This document shows positions 42,632 through 50,799 of a stretch of 64,000 nucleotides of DNA, piece after piece. Both the position numbers and the translations under genes were made by a program. How positions within the stretch are numbered: the first letter of the stretch is position 1; every line of letters starts with the position of its first letter. Below the pieces are notes generated by a model that was not told the origin of the DNA, made no database searches, and saw only the letters and a program-made list of their open reading frames with translations. The stretch is from Curtobacterium caseinilyticum (GTDB lineage Bacteria > Actinomycetota > Actinomycetes > Actinomycetales > Microbacteriaceae): positions 248,001 through 312,000 of the forward strand of contig NZ_JAUCMN010000003.1 of the NCBI RefSeq assembly GCF_030363035.1, in the 5' to 3' direction.

Positions 42632-44386
42632 ATGCGCACCGACACCACCACACTGGGCAGGACCACCACCACGGCCGTCCGGCTCGCCGCCGCGGTCGTC
42701 GCGGTCGTCCTGCTCGCCGCGCTGCTCGTCGTCACGCGGGGTCCGGCGGCGAGCGCCGCGCCGACGCTGCTCTCGCAGGGCCGACCGACCACGGCGTCGG
42801 CGAGCGACTCGACCGCCCGCACGCCGGCGAAGGCGGTCGACGGCAGCACCGCGACCCGCTGGGCGAGCGGTCGGACAGACGCCCAGTGGCTGCGCGTCGA
42901 CCTCGGGCGCACGGCGACGGTCTCGCGGGTCGTGCTGCGGTGGGAGGCGGCGTACGCCAAGGCCTACCGTCTCGAGGTCTCGTCCGACGCGAAGACCTGG
43001 CGGACGCTGTCGAGCACCACGGCCGGCAAGGGCGGTGTCGTCACGACGGACGTCTCGGGCAGCGGACGGTACGTGCGGATGCTCGGCGTGCAGCGGGCGA
43101 CGACGTACGGGTACTCGCTGTGGGAGTTCCAGGTGTACGGGACGGTCACTGCGGCCACGGCGAAGCCCACCCCCGCCCCGACCCCCTCACCGAGCACCGC
43201 TCCGTCGACCGGCGTGCGGGTCACGGGCACGCAGGGGAAGTGGCAGCTCACCGTCGACGGGGCGCCGTGGACCGTCCGCGGCGTGACCTACGGCCCGTCG
43301 AACGCCGATGCGCCGTCGTACATGGCCGACATCGCCAGCACGGGGGCGAACACCGTCCGGACGTGGGGCACCGACGCGTCCTCGGCGCAGCTGTTCGACG
43401 CCGCACGCGCACGCGGCATCCGCGTCGTCGCCGGGCTCTGGCTCGACCAGGGGGCCGACTACGTGGGGAACACCACGTACAAGGCCGACACCCTCGCGAG
43501 CATCACGAAGACCGTGACCACGTACCGCGACCACGGGGGCCTGCTCATGTGGGACGTCGGCAACGAGGTCATGCTCGGCCAGGGCGAGGCACAGCGCGTC
43601 GCCTACGCGCAGTACGTCGAGCAGGTCGTGCAGGCGATCCACCGGGCCGACCCGGGACACCCGGTGACCTCGACGGATGCCTGGACGGGCGCCTGGGACT
43701 ACTACCGGCAGTACACGCCGAGCCTCGACCTCTACGCCGTGAACTCGTTCGGCGGGATCGGCTGGGTCCAGCAGCAGTGGCGCGACGGCGGCTACACGAA
43801 GCCCTACCTGGTCACCGAGACCGGACCGGCCGGGTCGTGGGAGGTCCCGGCCGACGCGAACGGGGTGCCCCGCCAGCCCACCGACACCGCGGCGGCACGG
43901 GCGTACACCGATGCCTGGCGGGCCGTGACGGCCGCTCCCGGGGTCGCCCTCGGCGCGACGATGTTCCACTACGGGGTCGAGAACGACGAGCCGGGCGTCT
44001 GGCTGAACCTGCGCACCGACGGGTTGAAGCGGCCGTCCTGGTACGCCGTGCAGCAGGCGTACCGCGGGACCGTCGCCGGGAACCGGCCACCCGTCGTCGG
44101 CACCACCACCGCGAGTCCGTCGACCGGCGTCGCCCCCGGCGCGACCGTCACGATCACGGCGCCCACCACGGACCCGGACGGCGACGCGGTCACCTGGCGC
44201 GCGTACACGACGAGCCGGTACGTCGACGGCGACGGGACGCTCCGTCCGACCGCGGTCACCCGGGCTGCCGACGGGACGCTCCGCATCACCGCGCCGACGA
44301 CCGCGGGGGCGTGGAAGATCGCCGTGTACGCGCTCGACGGGCACGGCAACGTCGGCATCGGGACGACGTCGGTCCGGGTGCGCTGA
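42632..44386 (+). CDS. Secreted glycoside hydrolase (clan A barrel) with F5/8C carbohydrate-binding domain
   Basis: A 584-residue exported protein. A long signal/membrane segment (to about 43) is followed by a discoidin/CBM32-type domain (about 48-172; WLRVDLGRTATVSRVVLRWE). A Pro/Thr linker leads to a TIM-barrel catalytic domain (about 195-475) with WDVGNEV (acid/base Glu about 312) and TETGPAG (nucleophile Glu about 397), as in GH2/GH5-type retaining enzymes. The C terminus is an Ig-like domain (VTITAPTTDPDGDAVTWRAY). Likely a beta-glycan-degrading enzyme; the substrate is open. Confidence 0.9.
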   Translation: MRTDTTTLGRTTTTAVRLAAAVVAVVLLAALLVVTRGPAASAAPTLLSQGRPTTASASDSTARTPAKAVDGSTATRWASGRTDAQWLRVDLGRTATVSRVVLRWEAAYAKAYRLEVSSDAKTWRTLSSTTAGKGGVVTTDVSGSGRYVRMLGVQRATTYGYSLWEFQVYGTVTAATAKPTPAPTPSPSTAPSTGVRVTGTQGKWQLTVDGAPWTVRGVTYGPSNADAPSYMADIASTGANTVRTWGTDASSAQLFDAARARGIRVVAGLWLDQGADYVGNTTYKADTLASITKTVTTYRDHGGLLMWDVGNEVMLGQGEAQRVAYAQYVEQVVQAIHRADPGHPVTSTDAWTGAWDYYRQYTPSLDLYAVNSFGGIGWVQQQWRDGGYTKPYLVTETGPAGSWEVPADANGVPRQPTDTAAARAYTDAWRAVTAAPGVALGATMFHYGVENDEPGVWLNLRTDGLKRPSWYAVQQAYRGTVAGNRPPVVGTTTASPSTGVAPGATVTITAPTTDPDGDAVTWRAYTTSRYVDGDGTLRPTAVTRAADGTLRITAPTTAGAWKIAVYALDGHGNVGIGTTSVRVR

Positions 44387-44476
44387 CCCGGGCGGTGCAC
44401 CGGTCCGGCCGGCCAGTGATCCGACCGGCGCACCGGCCCGTCCGTCCGCAGGACCGACGGGGCTACGGTCGGAGCA

Positions 44477-45319
44477 GTGACCGATGATCGACGCCGCGAG
44501 GTCGGCGAGGGAGACGCACCCGTCGAGGACGAGATCGAGGAGTCCTTCGACGCGGTGGTCGACGAGGGTGCCGAGCGGCTGCAGCGGACGATGCGCGTCG
44601 TGCTCGCCACCGGGTTCGCCGGCGGCCTCGAGGTCGGCCTCGGCGTGATGGGCTACCTCGCGGTGCTGCACGAGACCGACAGCCACCTGCTCGCGGGCCT
44701 GGCGTTCAGCGTCGGCCTGATCGCCCTGCACCTGGCGCACAGCGAGCTCTTCACCGAGAACTTCCTCATGCCGATCGTGGCGCTCATCGCCCGCGAGGGC
44801 ACCGTCGGACAGCTCCTGCGCCTCTGGCTCGGGACGCTGCTGAGCAACCTCGCCGGCGGCTGGGTCGTGATGTGGCTCGTCGTGCACGCGTTCCCGCAGT
44901 GGCACACCGTGCTCGAGGAGTCGGCACGGCACTACGTCGACACGCCCTTCGGGCTGCAGGCCGTCGTGCTCGCCGTGCTCGGCGGCAGCACCATCACGCT
45001 CATGACCCGGATGCAGCAGGGCACCGACTCGGACCCCGCCAAGCTCGTCGCCGCCGTGGTCGGTGGGTTCCTGCTCGCGGGACTGCAGCTGTTCCACTCG
45101 ATCCTCGACTCGCTGCTCGTCTTCGGCGCGATCCAGGCCGGAGCGTCGATCACCTACGGCCAGTGGCTCGGGTGGTTCGGCTACACCCTGTTGTTCAACG
45201 TGCTCGGCGGGGTCGTGCTCGTGACGTCGCTCCGGATCGTCCGGTCCGCCGATCTGCTGCAGGGACGGCGGCGCACCGCGCCGGACGCACCGGACCGCGC
45301 GGCCGGGGAGCAGGGCTGA
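44477..45319 (+). CDS. Formate/nitrite transporter (FNT) family channel
   Basis: A 280-residue six-helix channel of the FNT family, starting at a GTG. The family signature is seen in ALHLAHSELFTENFLMPIVA. The N-terminal 35 residues are strongly acidic. The branch resembles the YfdC-type FNT proteins of uncertain anion. It transports small monovalent anions or their acids across the membrane. Confidence 0.92.
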   Translation: MTDDRRREVGEGDAPVEDEIEESFDAVVDEGAERLQRTMRVVLATGFAGGLEVGLGVMGYLAVLHETDSHLLAGLAFSVGLIALHLAHSELFTENFLMPIVALIAREGTVGQLLRLWLGTLLSNLAGGWVVMWLVVHAFPQWHTVLEESARHYVDTPFGLQAVVLAVLGGSTITLMTRMQQGTDSDPAKLVAAVVGGFLLAGLQLFHSILDSLLVFGAIQAGASITYGQWLGWFGYTLLFNVLGGVVLVTSLRIVRSADLLQGRRRTAPDAPDRAAGEQG

Positions 45320-45332
45320 CGCCACCCCGGGA

Positions 45333-45376
45333 CGGACGGGAGGCACGCGGGGACGCCGCCACGGGCCTCCCGTCCG
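45333..45376. terminator. Inverted repeat, bidirectional terminator-like (family copy 8)
   Basis: Twelve-base arms CGGACGGGAGGC and complement flank a 20-base, partly diverged loop. It sits between the convergent ends 45319 and 45423. It is the weakest of the nine clear copies, with inner arms that no longer pair. Confidence 0.65.
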
Positions 45377-45422
45377 GCACCCCGTGCGGCCCACCGGCAC
45401 GGTCGCGTCGCGACCGGAGGGA

Positions 45423-45725
45423 TCAGCGGGCAGCCGGGGCGGCGACCGCGAGCGCGGACGCGAGCGTCGCGATCAGCCCGAGGCGGGCGAAGTACGGGCG
45501 GGCCGCCACGGGGAGCAGGGCGATCAGTGCGAAGGCGTTCGCGGCGGTGTCGGCGAGCCGGTCCTGCTCGGCGGGGGACAGCGGGACGCCCGCCGCGACC
45601 AGGGTGGCCCAGCCGACGATCTCCGCGCTCGGGAGGTCGGGGTCGTGCACGCTCGCCCGGTCGACGCCCTCGGGCAGCGGCGCGGTGCCGTGCAGCCGCA
45701 GGAGTGCCTCGAGTTCTTCGCGCAT
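45423..45725 (-). CDS. Hypothetical protein (100 aa)
   Basis: A 100-residue protein whose N-terminal half is acidic and soluble (MREELEALLRLHGTAPLPEG) and whose last 45 residues are Ala/Leu-rich and may form one or two weak membrane spans (FALIALLPVAARPYFARLGL). No family is recognised. It is divergent from the BLUF gene with 110 bp between. Confidence 0.6.
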   Translation of the reverse strand: MREELEALLRLHGTAPLPEGVDRASVHDPDLPSAEIVGWATLVAAGVPLSPAEQDRLADTAANAFALIALLPVAARPYFARLGLIATLASALAVAAPAAR

Positions 45726-45835
45726 CCCTCAACCGTAGAGCGACACCTGCCGAGGGTCACAGGAAGCCGGGGGACGTGGCCGTCCGACGGCCGCGTCCCG
45801 GGTCGGCTCCCGGCGAGCGCGGGTTGAGTGGGAGC

Positions 45836-46321
45836 GTGCACCCAGCGACCACGGAACTGTTGTCCCTCGTCTACGCGAGCCGCGCGGTGGTGGGCTTCGG
45901 GCTCGACGACCTCGACGCGCTCCTGACGCACTCCCGGCGTGCCAACGCGGACGCGGGCATCACCGGGCTGCTGCTGTTCAAGGACCACCGGTTCCTGCAG
46001 CTGCTCGAGGGTCCCGCGGCGGCGGTCCGCGAGAAGATGGCCTTCATCGCCGAGGACCCGCGCCACGAGCAGGTCACCGTGCTCCTCGAGGAGGACGTCC
46101 CGACGCGGCAGTTCCCGGACTGGACGATGGGCTACGCCGCCGAGGACACGCTGCAGCGAGCCGAGGTGCCGGGGCACCGAACGACGTTCGACGACATCGA
46201 CTTCATCCCCGACGACCACCGGGTCGGGCCGACCCTGCCCGAGCTGCGGGAGCTCCTGCGGTGGTTCCGCGAGGAGCAGGCGTCGGCCGGGGCCGACCTC
46301 GGGAGTGCCCGCCCGCGGTGA
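45836..46321 (+). CDS. BLUF-domain blue-light sensor
   Basis: A 161-residue flavin-binding photoreceptor. The BLUF fold is clear: LLSLVYASRA carries the conserved Tyr, RRANADAGITGLLLFKDHRF the conserved Asn, and FLQLLEG the conserved Gln that rearranges on illumination, followed by RHEQVTVLLEEDVPTRQFPD and W-T-M. After the BLUF core (to about 100) a 60-residue acidic tail follows with no output domain, so it must signal through a partner. The GTG start at 45836 follows GGAG. Neighbours give no clear target. Confidence 0.92.
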   Translation: MHPATTELLSLVYASRAVVGFGLDDLDALLTHSRRANADAGITGLLLFKDHRFLQLLEGPAAAVREKMAFIAEDPRHEQVTVLLEEDVPTRQFPDWTMGYAAEDTLQRAEVPGHRTTFDDIDFIPDDHRVGPTLPELRELLRWFREEQASAGADLGSARPR

Positions 46322-46361
46322 GTCCCGCGCCGCGGTCCCCCCTGTCTGCCACGATCGGTGC

Positions 46362-47384
46362 ATGCCCACCGACGGACGACCGCTCGAACGACTCGGCTTC
46401 CTGACCCTGGGGTCGTTCGACCCCGCCGACCCCGCGGGCGGTCACGAGGGGACGCTCCGCGTGATCGAGCGGGCCGAGGCACTCGGCTTCGACAGCGCGT
46501 GGCTGCGGCACCGCCACCTGCAGCACGGCATCTCCTCCCCCGTCGCCGTGATGGCGGCCGCCTCGCAGCGCACCTCGCGGATCGCGCTCGGGACCGCCGT
46601 GACCCCGATCGGCGCCGAGAACCCGTTCCGGCTCGCCGAGGACCTCGGCACCGTGGACGTCCTGCTCGGCGGACGCCTGCACCCGGGCTTCTCGGTCGGG
46701 ACCCCGATGCACTTCGACCGCTACCGCGACGCGATCTACCCCGACACCGCCGAGCAGGAGGACCTCGGGAACGACAGGCTCCTGCGCTTCCGCGACCTCG
46801 TGCGCGGCGACCCGGTCACGGACGACGTCGAGCGACGCGGCATCGAGGAGTTCGCCACGACCGTGCAACCGCAGAGCCCCGGGCTCGCCGACCGGCTCTG
46901 GTACGGCACCGGCAGCACGCGCTCGGCGGTCTGGGCGGCGCAGAACGGCTTCCACCTGCTCACGTCGAGCGTCACGCGCGCCGAGGTCGGCAACGACTTC
47001 GCGGCCAACCAGCGGGCGCAGGTCGACGCGTACCTCGACGCCCGTCCCGATCCCGGCAGCGCCCGCGTCTCGCAGGGGCTGGTGGTGATCCCCACGGACA
47101 CCGCGACGGCGGAGCAGGAGGCCCGGTACCGCGCGTACGTCGAAGCGCGATCGGGACGGGTCGGCGTCCCGCAGGGTCCCGCCGGCCTGCTGTTCGCGGC
47201 GGACCTGGTCGGGACGTCGGCCGAGATCGCCGACCGGCTCCGCGCCGACGCCGGGTACCAGGTGGCGACCGAGGTGGCGTTCGCGCTGCCGTTCTCCTTC
47301 GAGCCGGACGACCACACCCAGATCGTGTCGGACATCGCGGAGCGGCTGGGGCCGGAGCTGGGGTGGGCGCCGGGCGCTCCCTGA
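46362..47384 (+). CDS. LLM-class flavin-dependent oxidoreductase (luciferase-like)
   Basis: A 340-residue bacterial-luciferase-fold monooxygenase. Typical blocks are LGFLTLGSFDP, RVIERAEALGFDSAWLRHRH, SPVAVMAAASQRTSRIALGT and AEDLGTVDVLLGGRLHPGFSV. It binds FMN or F420 and oxidises an unknown small substrate. It starts 40 bp after the BLUF gene on the same strand and may be co-transcribed, which would link two flavoproteins; no overlap supports tight coupling. Confidence 0.92.
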   Translation: MPTDGRPLERLGFLTLGSFDPADPAGGHEGTLRVIERAEALGFDSAWLRHRHLQHGISSPVAVMAAASQRTSRIALGTAVTPIGAENPFRLAEDLGTVDVLLGGRLHPGFSVGTPMHFDRYRDAIYPDTAEQEDLGNDRLLRFRDLVRGDPVTDDVERRGIEEFATTVQPQSPGLADRLWYGTGSTRSAVWAAQNGFHLLTSSVTRAEVGNDFAANQRAQVDAYLDARPDPGSARVSQGLVVIPTDTATAEQEARYRAYVEARSGRVGVPQGPAGLLFAADLVGTSAEIADRLRADAGYQVATEVAFALPFSFEPDDHTQIVSDIAERLGPELGWAPGAP

Positions 47385-47408
47385 CGTCAGGGCGCCGTCA
47401 GGGCGGGG

Positions 47409-48149
47409 TCAGCGCCCGGGGAGGACGGCGAGCGCCTTCGACCTGGCGGCGAGGAGCTCGGCGTAGGTGCCGTCGCGTTCCGCCCACCGCAGGTGCTGCG
47501 CTGCAGCGACGACGATCTCGTCCGGGGTCGGGTCCTGCGTGAGGAGCTCGAGGGCCTCGTCGAGGTACGCGTCGAGGGGCAGGGCGGCCGGGTTGACACG
47601 CTCCTGACCGGCGGTGGCGACGGCCGGCGGGACGATCTCCGTCACGCGGACCCCGGTGCCGGCGAGCTGAGGCCGGAGCGCCTCGGTGTACGCGTGCACC
47701 CCGGCCTTCGATGCTCCGTACGCGGGCATCAGCGGGAACGGCAGGAACGCGATGCCCGACGACACCGTGACGACGTCGGCATCCCCCCGAGCGAGGAAGT
47801 GCGGGGTGAACGCGTCGACGACCCGCATGGTCCCGAGCAGGTTCACGGTGACGGTCGTCTCGGCCGCCGCGGCGTGGGCGGGGTCGCGGAGGTCCTCCTG
47901 GAGCAGCACCCCCGCCATCGTGACGAGCAGGTCGACGTCGGGGTGTGCGGTGAGGACCTCGTCGCGTGCCCGGAGGACGGAGTCGGGATCGGTGACGTCG
48001 ACGCGGACCGTCTCGAGGTCGTCGACCCGGCCGGTGTCGCGTCCGCCGACGACGACGGTGCTGCCGGCGGCGGCGAGACGCCGTGCGAGGCCCAGGCCGA
48101 TGCCCGACGTCCCGCCGACGACGAAGGCGGTGCGGTGGTGGATGTCCAT
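47409..48149 (-). CDS. Short-chain dehydrogenase/reductase
   Basis: A 246-residue SDR of the DltE/YdfG-like type. The cofactor motif is VGGTSGIGLGLARRL; the active site carries SSG and YGASK; VPPAVATAGQ follows. The start at 48149 (MDIHHRTAFVVGG) is chosen. It is divergent from the XRE-type regulator at 48275, a pairing often seen with this type of regulator. The substrate is unknown. Confidence 0.93.
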   Translation of the reverse strand: MDIHHRTAFVVGGTSGIGLGLARRLAAAGSTVVVGGRDTGRVDDLETVRVDVTDPDSVLRARDEVLTAHPDVDLLVTMAGVLLQEDLRDPAHAAAAETTVTVNLLGTMRVVDAFTPHFLARGDADVVTVSSGIAFLPFPLMPAYGASKAGVHAYTEALRPQLAGTGVRVTEIVPPAVATAGQERVNPAALPLDAYLDEALELLTQDPTPDEIVVAAAQHLRWAERDGTYAELLAARSKALAVLPGR

Positions 48150-48274
48150 GGTGCTGCTCCTTCTCGAGGTGCTGCCCATGCTGGTGCCGTCGGCCGCACC
48201 GAGGGAGGCCCCTGCTCGTCCGGGGAGTGACAGGACCCCCTCTCGGTGCGCGCCACCCGGGTATCGTCCGGTTC

Positions 48275-49105
48275 ATGGCGGCGGAGGCACGGACGAGCAC
48301 CCTCGGCGCGTACCTCCAGGCCCGGCGTGCCCTGGTGACGCCCGACCAGGTGGGCTTCGCGTCCGGTCCGCACCGCCGGGTGCCCGGGCTCCGACGCGAG
48401 GAGGTCGCGCTCCTCGCGGGCATCAGCGCCGACTACTACCTGCGGCTCGAGCGGGGTCGGGACAGCAACCCCTCGCCGCAGGTGCTCGGGGCGCTGGCGC
48501 GCGTCCTGCAGCTCGACGAGGTCGAGACCGCCTACCTCCGCGAGCTCGGCGCACCCCGGCCCCGGCCACGCCGTGCCCGCTCGGAGGAGCGTGTCCCCGG
48601 CCGGCTGCACCACCTCCTCGCCGCCCTCGACGCCCCGGCGTTCATCGAGGGCAGGTACTTCGACGTCCTCGCGTCGAACCCGCAGGCGGTCGCGCTCTCG
48701 CCGCGACTCGTCCCGGGGCAGAACCGGCTGCGGTCGCTGCTGCTCGACCCGGAGGAGCGGGCCTTCCACGTCGGGTGGGAGGACTCCGTGGCGGCGTTCG
48801 TCGCCGTGGCCCGACGCACGTTCAGTGACGACGTCGACGACCCGAGGGCCGTCGAGCTCGTCGGTGGGCTGTCGATCGCGAGCTCGCGCTTCCGGACGCT
48901 GTGGGCACGGCACGACGTCCGCGTGCTCGAGGGCGGGAGCGTCACGGTGGAGCACCCCGTGCTCGGCCGCCTGCAGCTGCACCGTGAGAAGCTCCCCGTC
49001 GACGGGCTGGTGCTCGTCGTGTACTACGCGCAGGCGGGCAGCGCCACCGCGGAGCGGCTCGGGCTCCTGGCGAGCCTGGGGGCGACGCCGGGCGACGCCC
49101 GCTGA
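48275..49105 (+). CDS. XRE-family regulator with MmyB-like ligand domain
   Basis: A 276-residue regulator of a type very common in actinobacteria. The N-terminal HTH spans LGAYLQARRALVTPDQVGF and VPGLRREEVALLAGISADYY LRLERG; the C-terminal MmyB-like domain (about 105-270) shows ASNPQAVALSPRLVPGQN and GSVTVEHPVLGRLQLHREKL. These proteins usually repress the divergent oxidoreductase gene, here the SDR at 47409, and bind a small hydrophobic ligand. Confidence 0.93.
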   Translation: MAAEARTSTLGAYLQARRALVTPDQVGFASGPHRRVPGLRREEVALLAGISADYYLRLERGRDSNPSPQVLGALARVLQLDEVETAYLRELGAPRPRPRRARSEERVPGRLHHLLAALDAPAFIEGRYFDVLASNPQAVALSPRLVPGQNRLRSLLLDPEERAFHVGWEDSVAAFVAVARRTFSDDVDDPRAVELVGGLSIASSRFRTLWARHDVRVLEGGSVTVEHPVLGRLQLHREKLPVDGLVLVVYYAQAGSATAERLGLLASLGATPGDAR

Positions 49106-49218
49106 CCTGGTCCGGGGCGCGCCGACCGGACGTCGCGCGCCTGGACGGCGAAGAGCCGGAGGAGGTCGACCTCGACGGCGTCCTCCCGGCGCGGGGCCGG
49201 GTCGAACATCGTCGACAT
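49024..49218 (-). CDS. Possible small protein (64 aa), doubtful
   Basis: A 64-codon frame starting MSTMFDPAPRREDAVEVDLL has near-perfect G/C third positions for its first 35 codons and AGGG just before the ATG. It then runs antisense over the end of the XRE gene with lost codon bias, so it may be a remnant of a gene that was cut short. The rest of the 278-bp gap (49106-49383) holds no clear signal. Confidence 0.25.
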   Translation of the reverse strand: MSTMFDPAPRREDAVEVDLLRLFAVQARDVRSARPGPGQRASPGVAPRLARSPSRSAVALPACA

Positions 49219-49383
49219 CCCTGTCCGAGGCGGCTGACCCCGGACCGCACGCGGGTGCCGAGACCGGTCCGGGTGGGCGACCGGCGGCCGCCGGTCAGCT
49301 CGACGGTGGACGGGCGCGGGGGTGCACACCGTGCAGCGCGCGGTGTCTCGGTCGATCAGCGCGGGTTCCGGCTCGTCGGCCGG

Positions 49384-49866
49384 TCAGTGCAGGCCGTGGA
49401 CGACGGCGTGCCCGAGACCGCGGCTGATCATCCACCGGTTGACCGGGGTGGTGACAACGAACGCGAGGGCGAGGGACAGCGCGAGGGCACCCCAGAACAG
49501 CCACTGGTCGAGCTGCGCGTCCATCGCGCCCGGGATCGCGACGACGACCGTGTTGTCGATGATCTCCATGACGGCGATGGAGACCGTGTCCGCGGCGAGC
49601 GCGACCTTGAACGCCGCGCGGAGGGTCAGTCCGGACCGGACGACGCCGCGCATGGTGAGCGCGTACCCGAAGACGAACGCCAGGACGACCGACAGGACGA
49701 TGGTGCCGACGTTGTGGAATCCCGCGGCGGTACCGATGACCATGCCGAGGACCTCGCCGATCGCGCAGCCGGTCAGGCAGTGCAGCGTGGCCGTCGCGGC
49801 CGTCGACCACGTGGTCGTGCCGTGGCCGGCGTGCTCGTGACCGCTCGCCTCGTGGTGTCCGTGCAT
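49384..49866 (-). CDS. DUF4396 membrane protein with histidine-rich N terminus
   Basis: A 160-residue membrane protein. The N terminus MHGHHEASGHEHAGHG carries seven histidines in 16 residues and looks metal-binding. The body has about four membrane helices with the DUF4396 features LHCLTGCAIGEVLGMVIGTA (two cysteines in a CxxGCxxGE-like context), MRGVVRSGLTLRAAFKVALA and NRWMISRGLGHAVVHG. A CsoR-like palindrome lies 51 bp upstream. A role in copper or other soft-metal handling is likely by context. The family's biochemical function is not established. Confidence 0.85.
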   Translation of the reverse strand: MHGHHEASGHEHAGHGTTTWSTAATATLHCLTGCAIGEVLGMVIGTAAGFHNVGTIVLSVVLAFVFGYALTMRGVVRSGLTLRAAFKVALAADTVSIAVMEIIDNTVVVAIPGAMDAQLDQWLFWGALALSLALAFVVTTPVNRWMISRGLGHAVVHGLH

Positions 49867-49916
49867 GTCCGTGCTGCTCCGATCTGTGGCGGCGACGCCG
49901 ACGCCTCCGGTGTACC

Positions 49917-49947
49917 AGGACGAGTACCCCCAGGGGGTACCCGTCCT
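49917..49947. promoter_or_regulatory. CsoR-like operator
   Basis: The perfect 17-bp core GTACCCCCAGGGGGTAC (49924-49940) is extended by AGGACG/CGTCCT to 31 bp with one mismatch. C/G-tract inverted repeats flanked by TA are the binding form of CsoR/RcnR copper and nickel sensors. It precedes the histidine-rich DUF4396 gene on the minus strand. Confidence 0.65.
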
Positions 49948-50001
49948 GCAACGCGGGACGGCGCCGTCGTGTTCCACCTCGTGACGGGCGACGAGGAGCG
50001 A

Positions 50002-50766
50002 TCAGACCGTGGTGACGGTGACGCCGGCTGCCCCGAAGCGCTCGACGACGTCCGGCGAGACGTCGTCGTCGGTGACCAGCGTCCACCCGCCGCCGAGTCG
50101 GGTCCACGCGTGGAACTCCGACTGCGCGAGCTTCGAGGAGTCAGCGAGGACGTACACCGATGCCGCACGACGAGCGATGAGTTCCTTCAGACGGATCTGA
50201 CCGAGGTCCGCTTCGCAGATCCCGCGCTCCGGCGACACCGCGTCGGCTCCGAGGTAGGCGGCATCGAACGTCAGGTACTCGAGCGCAGCCTCCGTCAGGG
50301 GTCCGACGAACCCGTTGCTCAGCGACCGGTACTCGCCGCCGAGCGTGACGAGTCGGACGTCGTCGCGGTCGGCCATGTCGGTGATGACCCCGACGCTGGT
50401 GGTCGTGACGGTCAGGTCCGCGTCGACCGGCAGGGCGTGCGCGAACGCCGCGACGGTCGAGCCGTTGTCGAGGAAGAGCGACGCCCCGGGCGCCACGGTC
50501 GCGGCGGCGCGGCGGGCGATGTCGCGCTTCGCGTCGAAGTGCTCGCCGAGCCGCTGTCGCAGCGACGCCTCGGGGTGCGCGGCCACCGCCATCGCGCCGC
50601 CGAACGTCCGGGTGAGCTTCCGCTGCTCCTGCAGGCTCGCGAGGTCGCGCCGGATGGTGGACGCGGTGACCCCGAAGCGCTCGGAGAGCTCGTCGACGCT
50701 CGCGAGTCCGACCGTCGTCGCGAGCGTGACGATGGCGTCACGCCGCGCTCTGGCCGAGATCGACAC
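50002..50766 (-). CDS. DeoR-family transcriptional regulator
   Basis: A 254-residue DeoR/GlpR repressor starting at GTG 50766. The HTH region is VDELSERFGVTASTIRRDLA followed by the wing KLTRTFGGAMA. The C-terminal sugar-phosphate-sensing domain shows SLFLDNGSTVAAFAHALP, VTLGGEYRSLSNGFVGPLTE and FDAAYLGADAV. It lies 33 bp downstream of pdxA2 in the same direction and probably regulates the acid-sugar genes, with a phosphorylated intermediate as inducer. Confidence 0.95.
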   Translation of the reverse strand: MSISARARRDAIVTLATTVGLASVDELSERFGVTASTIRRDLASLQEQRKLTRTFGGAMAVAAHPEASLRQRLGEHFDAKRDIARRAAATVAPGASLFLDNGSTVAAFAHALPVDADLTVTTTSVGVITDMADRDDVRLVTLGGEYRSLSNGFVGPLTEAALEYLTFDAAYLGADAVSPERGICEADLGQIRLKELIARRAASVYVLADSSKLAQSEFHAWTRLGGGWTLVTDDDVSPDVVERFGAAGVTVTTV

Positions 50767-50799
50767 CGGGCACCTCCGACGGCAGGGACTGGGGACGTG

